From Phycisphaerae bacterium (GTDB lineage: Bacteria; Planctomycetota; Phycisphaerae; SM23-33), in the NCBI GenBank assembly GCA_022866005.1, contig JALHTV010000194.1, positions 1 through 14,293 on the forward strand: a stretch of 14,293 nt of DNA, in the 5' to 3' direction. Each line of letters starts with the position of its first letter. The first letter of the stretch is position 1. A program made the position numbers and the translations under genes. Shown one piece after another: positions 1 through 6,218 of this stretch. The notes beneath the pieces are model-generated. The model was not told the DNA's origin. It was given only the letters and a program-made list of their open reading frames with translations, and made no database searches.

Positions 1-20
1 AGGTTCACCCTAGACCTGTG

Positions 21-45
21 GCACAGCCGCTCCGGCTGTGCTTTT
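21..45 (+). terminator. Hairpin plus T-run, probable intrinsic terminator
   Basis: A perfect 8-bp stem (GCACAGCC at 21-28, GGCTGTGC at 34-41) with a 5-nt loop is followed directly by TTTT. In the plus direction this has intrinsic-terminator form and would end a gene lying left of the window. On the minus strand the hairpin is followed by no T-run. It may also be one copy of a dispersed palindrome, which one window cannot show. Confidence 0.55.
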
Positions 46-55
46 ACTGGTAAGA

Positions 56-98
56 TCCGAAGCGCCCCGCCGGGCAGACCGGCGGGAGCGCTTCGGGA
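56..98 (-). terminator. Long GC-rich hairpin behind the pectate-lyase-like gene
   Basis: Bases 56-73 and 79-98 pair over about 18 bp with two small bulges around a 5-nt loop. The structure starts about 20 bp beyond the stop codon of the minus-strand gene at 120. No clear U-tract follows on the minus strand, so it may be a transcript 3'-end stabiliser or a weak terminator. Confidence 0.5.
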
Positions 99-119
99 TT
101 GTCGCGGCCGCGGGGGAGG

Positions 120-1667
120 CTAGCTGCGCGGCTTCAGCGTGTTGACGTTGTTGATGGCGTTCTTGTAGTCCACGAACTCGCTTGGATTGGTGCCGTTGAG
201 GTACTCCTCGATGTGGGTGTAGCCGTCGTTGTCCTTGTCACCGGCGGCGTCGGAGGGGTCGGCGGGGTTCAGGCCGTGGGCCTTCTCCCAATCGTCCGGC
301 ATGCCGTCGCCGTCCGCGTCGGCGGGGGCGGGTGCTGCGGCCAGGTCCGGCCAGCCGCCGACCTCCTTGGGGTCGTTGATGATGCCGTTGCCGACGGCCG
401 GTTTGCCGGTCCGCACCGACTCGACGACTCGCTTGTCGGCCGCATCGCGCACCGGCAGGGTCGCCCCGGCCCCGGCCAGCACGAGGTCATAGGCCTCCTT
501 GGCTGGCTGAATCGTCACCGCCGCCATGGGCTGGGGTGCCTCTACGCGGGCGCTGGCGATGACCTTCTCCAGCGGCCAGTAACTCTCGAAGTCCTCGAAC
601 TGCACCCCCCCGGCCCAGTTGTTGTCGGTGACCATCGGGTTGCCCTCGACGACGTTGCCGCTGACGTACCACTTGCCGTACTGCGGTGTGGCGGGGCGGG
701 TCGCGCCGCGGGGGTAGTCCCTGCCATCGGGCCTGACGATGCGATGGCGGACCGAGCCCTGGCTGGTCACCGGGCCGGGCTTGTAGTAATTATTGATGAA
801 GTTCCCGCGCGAGCCGTCGTCGCCGCCGTCGGCGGTGCGGTGCCGCCAGTTGAAGATCACGTTGTTGACGAAGTTGAAGTCAAAGCTCATGCCGATGCTG
901 GGATTCCTGCCGGTGTTGCAGGCAAACAGATTGTGGTGGAACGAGGTGTTCCGTCCGCCCCAGGTGGCCCCGAACGCGTGGTTGTTGGGGTTCAGCGCCT
1001 CGCTGGAGATGCACCACTGGATGGTCACGTTCACCGTGGGCAGCTTGCGATCCCTGCCGCCATCTGGCGGGGAGTACATGTGCCGGTAGATCGAGAGGTT
1101 CTCATCCAGCCCCCAGGAGGCGGAGACGTGGTCGATGAGGATGTTGCCCACCGGGTTGCCGCCCAGGGCGTCGTAGTCGCCGCGCCGGGCCGCGGCGTCG
1201 CGCTCGGCCGGCCCCCGGCGGAAACGCAGGTAGCGGATCACCACGTCGTGCGTGCTGATGTGCGTGGTCTCCCCGCGCACGCCCACGCCGCCGCCCGGGG
1301 CGGATTGCCCCGCGATCGTGACGTACGGATCGTTGATGTCCAGCGGCGCCTTGAGGGTGATCCACCCCGAGACGCCGAAGACGATGATCCTCTTGCCCTC
1401 GGCCTCGGCGGCCGCCCGGAAGCTGCCGGGGATCGGCGTCTCACCGGGGGCGTAGTCCTCCAGCGTGGTCACGACGTACACCTTGCCGCCGCGCCCCCCG
1501 GCCGTGAAGGCCCCGGCGCCCTCGGCGCCGGGAAAGGCCGGGATGCTCGCCTGGGGCAAATCGCCGGGCTGCGAGGCCGCCCGTAGGTCGGCCAACTCCC
1601 CCACGCACGGCTGCGACAGCAACACCACCACACAACCGACTAAAAAGCTCACACAATGCCTGTTCAT
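120..1667 (-). CDS. Secreted pectate-lyase-like (right-handed beta-helix) protein with C-terminal calcium-binding tail
   Basis: 515 aa. Residues 1-23 form a signal peptide with a hydrophobic core (about 7-19), so the protein is exported. The body resembles polysaccharide lyase family 1-type proteins: AFPGAEGAGAFTAGGRGG (44-61), the helix rungs IDHVSASWGLDEN (178-190), FHHNLFACNTGRNPSIG (243-259) and FVNNVIFNW (266-274). Such enzymes cleave pectin or polygalacturonate by beta-elimination with Ca2+. The exact substrate here is not provable. The tail has two Asp-rich loops, DADGDGMPDDWE (450-461) and DKDNDGYTHIEEYLNG (477-492), like the thrombospondin-type-3 or EF-hand-like loops often found on secreted planctomycete lyases. 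ATG 1667 is preceded by GGAG about 10 nt upstream and begins the signal peptide. The gene is transcribed alone from the promoter at 1714-1741 and points away from the tRNA gene. Confidence 0.9.
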   Translation of the reverse strand: MNRHCVSFLVGCVVVLLSQPCVGELADLRAASQPGDLPQASIPAFPGAEGAGAFTAGGRGGKVYVVTTLEDYAPGETPIPGSFRAAAEAEGKRIIVFGVSGWITLKAPLDINDPYVTIAGQSAPGGGVGVRGETTHISTHDVVIRYLRFRRGPAERDAAARRGDYDALGGNPVGNILIDHVSASWGLDENLSIYRHMYSPPDGGRDRKLPTVNVTIQWCISSEALNPNNHAFGATWGGRNTSFHHNLFACNTGRNPSIGMSFDFNFVNNVIFNWRHRTADGGDDGSRGNFINNYYKPGPVTSQGSVRHRIVRPDGRDYPRGATRPATPQYGKWYVSGNVVEGNPMVTDNNWAGGVQFEDFESYWPLEKVIASARVEAPQPMAAVTIQPAKEAYDLVLAGAGATLPVRDAADKRVVESVRTGKPAVGNGIINDPKEVGGWPDLAAAPAPADADGDGMPDDWEKAHGLNPADPSDAAGDKDNDGYTHIEEYLNGTNPSEFVDYKNAINNVNTLKPRS

Positions 1668-1713
1668 CTTCGTTTCTCTCCACCGCCCACTTGGCCTAGG
1701 GTATAGAACTGCA

Positions 1714-1741
1714 ATTATACCGCCCCCGCGGTCAGGGTCAA
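1714..1741 (-). promoter_or_regulatory. Sigma-70-type promoter of the pectate-lyase-like gene
   Basis: On the minus strand, TTGACC (1741-1736) and TATAAT (1719-1714) are separated by 16 bp. The -10 box is a perfect consensus and the -35 box matches 5 of 6 positions. The expected start of transcription is near 1707, giving a leader of about 40 nt that holds the GGAG ribosome binding site. Confidence 0.75.
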
Positions 1742-1769
1742 ACGCCGGACTGCCCTGTGGGAATACGGC

Positions 1770-1797
1770 TTGCCGCTTGCGGGAGGGGGTCTATAAT
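1770..1797 (+). promoter_or_regulatory. Promoter of the tRNA-Pro gene
   Basis: TTGCCG (1770-1775) and a perfect TATAAT (1792-1797) are separated by 16 bp. Transcription would start near 1804, about 13 nt before the tRNA 5' end. The promoter lies back to back with that of the divergent pectate-lyase-like gene. Confidence 0.75.
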
Positions 1798-1816
1798 GGC
1801 CGTTTGCGACAACGCT

Positions 1817-1892
1817 CGGGGCGTGGCGCAGCTTGGTTTAGCGTGCTTGACTGGGGGTCAAGAGGTCGTGGGTTCAAATCCCACCGCCCCGA
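1817..1892 (+). tRNA. tRNA-Pro (anticodon GGG)
   Basis: A full cloverleaf can be drawn. The acceptor stem is CGGGGCG (1817-1823) with CGCCCCG (1885-1891), and the discriminator is A1892. The anticodon stem CTTGA/TCAAG encloses the loop CTGGGGG with anticodon GGG, which reads CCC proline codons. The T arm is GTGGG-TTCAAAT-CCCAC (1868-1884). The sequence is close to classic bacterial tRNA-Pro(GGG). CCA is not encoded; the bases after the discriminator are TAG. A perfect hairpin begins inside the 3' strand of the acceptor stem (separate entry). Confidence 0.97.
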
Positions 1893-1894
1893 TA
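1877..1894 (+). repeat. 18-bp direct repeat, copy 1 (tRNA-Pro 3' end)
   Basis: These 18 bases cover the end of the T loop, the T-stem and acceptor 3' strands, the discriminator and two following bases. They recur exactly at 2041-2058, 164 bp downstream. Duplication of a tRNA 3' end is the usual mark of tRNA-targeted integration, although no integrase or cargo gene is present here. Confidence 0.9.
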
Positions 1895-1934
1895 GCAGAG
1901 AGGCCGCCTTTCTGGCGGCCTCTCTGCTATCGGG
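1888..1934 (+). repeat. Perfect 21-bp inverted repeat starting inside the tRNA acceptor stem
   Basis: The left arm 1888-1908 and right arm 1914-1934 are perfectly complementary around the 5-nt loop TTTCT. The first five bases of the left arm (CCCGA) are the last four acceptor-stem bases and the discriminator of the tRNA. There is no T-run after the right arm, so this is not a standard intrinsic terminator. It could guide 3' processing, compete with tRNA folding, or be part of a tRNA-associated palindromic element. Confidence 0.85.
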
Positions 1935-1988
1935 AGAGGCTCGCGAAGCGAGACTCGCGCATGTGAACGAAGTGAGCAGGCGTGCGGG

Positions 1989-2046
1989 GGGATTCCACCG
2001 AGCGAGGGCCGCCCGAAGGGCGCGCCCGCAGCGAACGTGCAATCCC
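1989..2046 (+). repeat. Second composite hairpin ending in the tRNA 3'-end repeat
   Basis: GGGATT (1989-1994) pairs with AATCCC (2041-2046), the first six bases of repeat copy 2. CAC/GTG pairs follow across one mismatch. The centre holds a GGGC-GCCC/GGGC-GCCC hairpin with a GAA loop at about 2006-2027. Between this and the first hairpin lies a small CTCGC-GAA-GCGAG stem (about 1940-1952). The interval therefore consists largely of nested palindromes and shows no gene. Confidence 0.55.
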
Positions 2047-2058
2047 ACCGCCCCGATA
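2041..2058 (+). repeat. 18-bp direct repeat, copy 2 (tRNA-Pro 3'-end duplicate)
   Basis: This is an exact copy of 1877-1894, ending two bases before the bidirectional terminator. No anticodon arm or D arm precedes it, so it is not a second tRNA gene. Confidence 0.9.
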
Positions 2059-2060
2059 TG

Positions 2061-2092
2061 AAAAAGGCTGACCCGAACGGGTCAGCCTTTTT
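2061..2092. terminator. Bidirectional intrinsic terminator
   Basis: AAAAAGGCTGACCC (2061-2074) and GGGTCAGCCTTTTT (2079-2092) form a perfect 14-bp inverted repeat around a GAAC loop, with T5 on both strands. It can end the plus-strand tRNA transcript and the minus-strand gene that stops at 2137. Confidence 0.9.
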
Positions 2093-2103
2093 CCAGACAG
2101 GAG

Positions 2104-2122
2104 CCCGCCGCATTGCGGCGGG
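2104..2122 (-). other. GC hairpin in the 3' end of the minus-strand transcript
   Basis: CCCGCCGC (2104-2111) pairs perfectly with GCGGCGGG (2115-2122) around a 3-nt loop. It lies between the stop codon at 2137 and the terminator at 2061-2092. It has no T-run and may simply stabilise the mRNA end. Confidence 0.5.
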
Positions 2123-2136
2123 ACGGCGTGGGGCCG

Positions 2137-3135
2137 TTAGCGTTTGTCTCCTGCTTCTAGGAGGGCATGCAGGGCGGGGATAGTGGCGCGGTGGTCGCCG
2201 CGGATGTAGAAGCTCCGCCCGCCGTCAGCGACGGTGCGCACCAGCATCGTCTTATACGGCCGGAAGTAGTACTCCGGGCTGTCCTTGGGGGCCTCGGTGT
2301 GCAGGTCGGCCCTACGGCCGCCCGTCTGGGCGCCGGTCAGTTCCACCAGGTCCAGCACGGCTGAGGTGATGTGTCGGATCTGCCGGCCCTGCTGGCCGGC
2401 CACGTTGCGGGCCATCGCCAGGGCCTTGAGGTACACCTCCGGCCCCATCACGGCCGAGCCCACGCACAGCACCACGCCGCCTTCGAGGCCCTCGACGACC
2501 TTGGTCAGGATCAGGAAGTCGCGGTCGCTTGTGGTCCCGGCGGCGGCGGCGTCGAAGTTGGGGTGCTCGTGGATGATGTCATAGCCCACGCCGACGTGCA
2601 CCGTGGCCGGGACGCCCGCCTGCCAGGCGGCGGCGTAGACGGAGATTTCCCTATGCGGCCAGCGGCTTTCGGCGATCGCCTGGCCCAGGGCCTCACCGAA
2701 TCCCAGCCCGGCTCGGGCGGCGGCGGTGACGATGTCATTGATCTCGGCGGACTCTTTCCACAGGCCGAATTGGCCGGTGGCGATGTACCGGCTGACCGAC
2801 TCGCTGGTGGCGCCGATGCGGGCCAGTTCGTAGTCGTGGATCGCACAGGCGCCGTTCCCCGCCAGGGCCGACAGCCAGCCGCGGCGCAGGAAGTCGATCA
2901 GGTAGCGGCTGAGCCCCTGCTTGATGACGTGCGCGCCCATGAGCATGACCACGGCTGCCCCGCGGCGTCGGGCCTGGAGGATGGCCTCGGCCAGTGCGGG
3001 CAGGTCGGCGTGCTCAAACGGTTCCGGCCGATCGCCCACGTTCAGGACGCTGGAGGAGTCCACCAGGTGTTGCCGGTCCGACAAGGGCAGGATCCGCAAC
3101 CGGCGCCGGTCGAACATGGGGTACTTGCTGGGCAT
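2137..3135 (-). CDS. Conserved protein of unknown function
   Basis: 332 aa from ATG 3135; GGAAGG lies 11 nt upstream. An in-frame start at 3267 would add 44 residues of low-complexity sequence, while MPSKYPMFDRRRLRILPLSD looks like a true N-terminus. Conserved-looking motifs are MLMGAHVIKQGLSRYLID (64-81), AGNGACAIHDYELA (92-105), GLGFGEALG (143-151), VHVGVGYDIIHEHP (179-192), GSAVMGPEVYLKALAMARN (226-244) and YIRGDHRATIP (310-320). There is no signal peptide or membrane segment, so it should be cytosolic. The glycine-rich alternating strands suggest a Rossmann-like enzyme. I see a faint resemblance to the deoxyhypusine synthase fold, but no Lys active-site motif I can assign. Leader bases 3153-3170 form a 7-bp hairpin just upstream of the ribosome binding site. 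The gene is a single transcription unit ending at the terminator 2061-2092. Confidence 0.85.
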   Translation of the reverse strand: MPSKYPMFDRRRLRILPLSDRQHLVDSSSVLNVGDRPEPFEHADLPALAEAILQARRRGAAVVMLMGAHVIKQGLSRYLIDFLRRGWLSALAGNGACAIHDYELARIGATSESVSRYIATGQFGLWKESAEINDIVTAAARAGLGFGEALGQAIAESRWPHREISVYAAAWQAGVPATVHVGVGYDIIHEHPNFDAAAAGTTSDRDFLILTKVVEGLEGGVVLCVGSAVMGPEVYLKALAMARNVAGQQGRQIRHITSAVLDLVELTGAQTGGRRADLHTEAPKDSPEYYFRPYKTMLVRTVADGGRSFYIRGDHRATIPALHALLEAGDKR

Positions 3136-3375
3136 CGCGGCCTGTGCCTTCCGCCGGGGCTTTCCCCGGCTGGGCAAAGAATAGCCCACCCCCACCGCGG
3201 CGTCTACTGCCGATCGCGCCGGGGCTCCCGGGCCGCAATAACTCTTGCCTTTCTGCGTTTGCCTCATTATGCCGAGCGACAGGTCTCTGCTCGCCCTGCT
3301 GCCCGTCGGCGAGCGCCACGTGGTGCCGGCACGGTAGGGCGGGCAGGCGAGTTCAGGACAACGAAAGGGAGCCCT

Positions 3376-4260
3376 ATGAGAAGGCAGATGTGGACGATTC
3401 TAAGCGGCGTGGTGGTATCGCTGCTGGCGGTCCAGGTGGTCTTGGCCCAAGAGGCCCCGCCCCCGCCGGGGCCGGGCGGTGAAGGTCCGGCCACTCGCGA
3501 GGGCAGGGGCATGCGCGGGCTGGCGGCCCCCAGGATGGTCGACGAGCTGATCAAAGAGATGGGGTTGACCGAGGAGGCGGGCGCCAAGGTCCGCGCCTTG
3601 TTCGATGAGTTCCGCGAGGGCACGCGGACCTGGCAACGGGAGAACGGTTCCAAGCTCCGCGACCTCTACGAGCAGTTCCGCGACGCCCGCGAGTCCAGCG
3701 ATGAGCCTGCGGTCAAGGAGCTCACCGGGCAGGTCCGCAAGCTCCATCAGGAGCGGCTGGCCCTGCGCGAAAAACTGCTGACCCAGCTCAAGGAGATCCT
3801 GACGGCCGAGCAGCTCGAGAAGGTCAAGGACGTGGTGATCGAGTGGCGGGCGATGCTGCGGCGGATCACCCGCGACATGACCCTGAGCGACCAGCAGAAG
3901 GCCAAGCTCGACCAGATCATCAAGGAATGGCGCGAGGACACCGACGAGGCGCTCGTCCCCGAGCGATGGGGGACCAACTTCCGCGCCTTGATCGAGAAGG
4001 TCGTCACCGAGGTGATTCTCACCGACGCCCAGCGTCAGGTGCTGGCGGCGATGCAGGGCGAGGAGAAGTTCTTCGAGAAGGTGATGAAGCTGGACCTGAC
4101 CGAGGCACAAAAGCAGCAGGTCGACAGGTTCCGGGTCGGCCCGGAGCGTCGGCGCCGGTCCCGCGGAGGTGAGGGGCCGGAAACACGCCCTGCCAGCGGG
4201 CCGCAGCCACCGGCAGGACCCCCAGGCGGAGAAGGTCCTGGCGGGGGTGCGAGTGACTAG
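3376..4260 (+). CDS. Periplasmic Spy/CpxP-like LTxxQ-repeat protein
   Basis: 294 aa. A signal peptide spans residues 1-24, with likely cleavage at VLA-Q. After a Pro/Gly-rich linker (26-50) the protein is almost wholly helical and charged. It carries LTxxQ-like turns at 64 (LTEEA), 142 (LTAEQ), 170 (LSDQQ), 215 (LTDAQ) and 241 (LTEAQ), the hallmark of the Spy/CpxP family of periplasmic chaperones and stress sensors. Family members are usually about 160 residues with two motifs, so this one looks like a tandem extension. The tail (255-294) is a basic patch followed by a Gly/Pro-rich disordered stretch. ATG 3376 follows AAAGGGA with 5-nt spacing. An imperfect inverted repeat centred on CCACGTGG (3316-3323) lies upstream and could be an operator. 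Function is inferred from motif pattern only. Confidence 0.8.
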   Translation: MRRQMWTILSGVVVSLLAVQVVLAQEAPPPPGPGGEGPATREGRGMRGLAAPRMVDELIKEMGLTEEAGAKVRALFDEFREGTRTWQRENGSKLRDLYEQFRDARESSDEPAVKELTGQVRKLHQERLALREKLLTQLKEILTAEQLEKVKDVVIEWRAMLRRITRDMTLSDQQKAKLDQIIKEWREDTDEALVPERWGTNFRALIEKVVTEVILTDAQRQVLAAMQGEEKFFEKVMKLDLTEAQKQQVDRFRVGPERRRRSRGGEGPETRPASGPQPPAGPPGGEGPGGGASD

Positions 4261-4273
4261 ATAGTGGCGCGTT

Positions 4274-4289
4274 GACGCCCACGGGCGTC
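4274..4289. terminator. Short hairpin between convergent genes
   Basis: GACGCCC and GGGCGTC form a perfect palindrome 14 bp past the stop codon of the Spy-like gene. It lies in the 115-bp gap facing the diguanylate cyclase gene. No T-run follows on either strand, so a terminator role is only suggested by position. Confidence 0.3.
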
Positions 4290-4375
4290 CAGGATGCCTG
4301 TGAACAACCCCGGCCGCGGATGGTGCCAGGCGCCGTCGGCGGCCGGAGGTGTTTGTCGAGGTGGGCCGGCGCGCG

Positions 4376-5314
4376 TCAGGTCAGCCCGACGGCCGCGGCC
4401 AGCACCGTGACCTCTACGCGGTTCCGGCCGGCCCCTTTGGCCCGGTACATGGCCTGGTCGGCGGCCTGGATGAGCGAAGCGGAGTCGGGACCGCCACCCT
4501 CTCCGGTGACCACGCCGATGCTGATGGTCAGTGTCAGCGGGTGCTGGTCGGTGAAGACGGCCTCCGCTGCCATTCGACGCCGGATGCGCTCGGCCAGCGC
4601 CGCGGCGCCGGCAGACTCGCAGCCGGGGGCGACGATCAGGAACTCCTCCCCGCCGTAGCGGCCCAGTGTGTCGTATCTGCGGATCACTGACAGCATCCTC
4701 TTGGCCGCCTGGCACAGGGCCTGGTCGCCGGCGTCGTGGCCGTAGGTGTCGTTGATGCGCTTGAAGTGGTCCAGGTCGCCCAGGAGCACACTGACGGGCG
4801 CCTGCTCCCGCCGGGCGCGGGCCAGGTCCCGTTCCAGGGCGTCCAGGATGGCCAAGCGGTTCCACACGCCCGTCAGCGGGTCGTGGGTGGCCTGGTCGCG
4901 GAGGCGCTCGTGCGCAGCCAGGAGCTTGGCTTGAAGCTCCAGGATACGATTGGCCACCCGCAAGTGGGCGCGGAACTCCGCCAGGTCGACCGGCTTGACC
5001 AGATAATCGTCAGCCCCACCGTCCATGCCGTCGATGAGGTCTTCCTTGCGCCCCTTGGCCGTCAGGAGGATGACATAGATGTAGCCGCGCTGGGCGGTGA
5101 TGCTGCGGACGCGACGACAGACCTCCACCCCGTCCATGTTGGGCATCATCCAGTCCAGGATGGCCAGGTTCGGACCGTCAGCCTGGCGGAGGATCTCCCA
5201 GGCCTGCTGCCCGTCGTGGGCGACGACGACGTCGTAGCCCCACTTGGCCAGGGTGGCCTGGAGCACCCGACGCGATACACTGTCGTCCTCGGCGATGAGA
5301 GCTCGCACGGACAT
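4376..5314 (-). CDS. Response regulator with GGDEF domain (diguanylate cyclase)
   Basis: 312 aa, soluble. The N-terminal receiver domain (about 1-125) has the acidic pair D10/D11, phospho-acceptor D54 in AILDWMMP, T85 and K107 in the KP motif, so it looks active. A short coiled-coil linker (about 122-142) leads to a GGDEF domain (about 143-305). This begins DPLTGVWNR and has the metal-binding LGDLDHFKRIND and the active-site loop GGEEF (221-225). An inhibitory-site RxxD (212-215) lies five residues before GGEEF, which predicts product feedback. The domain order is that of PleD- or WspR-type regulators, which make cyclic di-GMP from two GTP when phosphorylated by a partner histidine kinase. 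No kinase gene lies nearby. ATG 5314 has only a weak AGGG before it. A 12-bp palindrome lies 39 bp upstream. Confidence 0.95.
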   Translation of the reverse strand: MSVRALIAEDDSVSRRVLQATLAKWGYDVVVAHDGQQAWEILRQADGPNLAILDWMMPNMDGVEVCRRVRSITAQRGYIYVILLTAKGRKEDLIDGMDGGADDYLVKPVDLAEFRAHLRVANRILELQAKLLAAHERLRDQATHDPLTGVWNRLAILDALERDLARARREQAPVSVLLGDLDHFKRINDTYGHDAGDQALCQAAKRMLSVIRRYDTLGRYGGEEFLIVAPGCESAGAAALAERIRRRMAAEAVFTDQHPLTLTISIGVVTGEGGGPDSASLIQAADQAMYRAKGAGRNRVEVTVLAAAVGLT

Positions 5315-5352
5315 TGCCCTGGAAAGTGTTATCGGCAGGAACGCGACCGCGG

Positions 5353-5364
5353 GTCAGTACTGAC
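5353..5364. other. 12-bp perfect palindrome upstream of the diguanylate cyclase gene
   Basis: GTCAGTACTGAC reads the same on both strands. It sits in the 84-bp gap between the tatD stop codon and the diguanylate cyclase start codon, where an operator would be expected. It may equally be chance. Confidence 0.25.
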
Positions 5365-5398
5365 TGGGCCATCCATTCTGATGACTCCGGCTGGTGGG

Positions 5399-6199
5399 CT
5401 AGGGGATGCCAGGGGCGCTGGAGATGCCCAAGTCGAAGAATCTTCGGGCGTTATGGGTGGTCCGCTCCGCCAGCTCCTGGCAGGAGACCCCTCTGGCGCC
5501 GGCCAGGCACGAGGCGACGTGGACGACGTTGGCGGGCTCGTTGGTCTTCATCTCTCGGACCGGCTCGGGGGACAGGTAGGGGCTGTCGGTCTCGATCAGC
5601 AGCCGGTCGGCCGGGACAGCCGCGGCGACCCGGCGCAGCGGGTCGGACCTGGCGAACGTGACGATCCCCGAAAGGCCGATCATCGCCCCGGTGTCCAGCA
5701 CCGCCTGAGCCCCCGGCAGCGGCTCGGTGAAGGAGTGGAAGACGACCTCCCGCGCGTCGAGACCTGAGTCGCGGACGATGGCCAGGGTATCCGCCAGGGC
5801 CTCTCGCGTGTGGACGACGACCTTCTGCCCCAGGCGCCGGGCCAGCGCCAACTGCTCGGCAAAGACGCGCTGCTGCACGGGGCGCGGGGAGAAGTCGTAG
5901 TGGTAGTCCAGCCCGCATTCGCCCAGGGCGACGCATCGCGGGTCACCCGCCAGGGCCTCCAGGGCAGCGAGATACTTTTCCCCGGCCTCGGCGGCCTCGT
6001 GAGGACCCAGGCCGGCGGTGAAGTACACGCGGTCGCAGAGGCGTGCCAGCTGCTGGGACCGACGGGACTCGGCCAGGTCGCTGGAGGCGCAGATCATCGT
6101 GACGACGCCGGCGCGGGCCGCCCGGTCGAGCACGGCCTGCACCTGACCGGCCAGCCGGTCGTGGGTAAGGTGGCAGTGGCTGTCGATGAACGGGCCCAT
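5399..6199 (-). CDS. tatD: TatD-family metal-dependent hydrolase (DNase)
   Basis: 266 aa, the usual TatD length. The metal ligands are all present: HCH motif H8 and H10 (IDSHCHL), E94 in LGECGLDYH, H130 in VVVHTREA, H155 in VFHSFT, and D205 in ETDSPYL. The C-terminal REMKTNEPANV matches the conserved Arg/Asn-Glu-Pro segment of the family. TatD proteins are TIM-barrel amidohydrolase-like nucleases, with 3'-5' exonuclease activity on DNA or RNA reported for characterised members. The start ATG 6199 gives the MGPFIDSHCHL N-terminus; an upstream in-frame extension runs through yraN in another frame and is not credible. It lies 19 bp after yraN and is the last gene of the rpsP cluster. There is no strong Shine-Dalgarno, so translational coupling is plausible. 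Confidence 0.95.
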   Translation of the reverse strand: MGPFIDSHCHLTHDRLAGQVQAVLDRAARAGVVTMICASSDLAESRRSQQLARLCDRVYFTAGLGPHEAAEAGEKYLAALEALAGDPRCVALGECGLDYHYDFSPRPVQQRVFAEQLALARRLGQKVVVHTREALADTLAIVRDSGLDAREVVFHSFTEPLPGAQAVLDTGAMIGLSGIVTFARSDPLRRVAAAVPADRLLIETDSPYLSPEPVREMKTNEPANVVHVASCLAGARGVSCQELAERTTHNARRFFDLGISSAPGIP

Positions 6200-6218
6200 G
6201 GCGTCCGTGACGGGGATT

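Noticed and set aside
99..1586. Long plus-strand frame of 495 codons
   Set aside because: It lies antisense to the pectate-lyase-like gene, whose protein has clear motifs and a signal peptide. The plus frame is a GC-rich codon shadow of Val/Gly/Ala/Arg.
2041..2058. Second tRNA gene at the repeat copy
   Set aside because: Only the 3' end is present; there is no D arm or anticodon arm upstream.
1791..2113. Open frames across and antisense to the tRNA-Pro gene and its palindromic flank
   Set aside because: They are translations of tRNA and hairpin sequence, a classic source of false proteins, and have no ribosome binding sites.
3136..3267. 44-residue N-terminal extension of the unknown protein
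   Set aside because: It has low-complexity sequence unlike the rest of the protein. The ATG at 3135 has GGAAGG upstream and gives a sensible N-terminus.
2371..3375. Upstream in-frame extension of the Spy-like protein
   Set aside because: It overlaps the minus-strand gene 2137-3135 antisense. The ATG at 3376 has a good ribosome binding site and starts a signal peptide.
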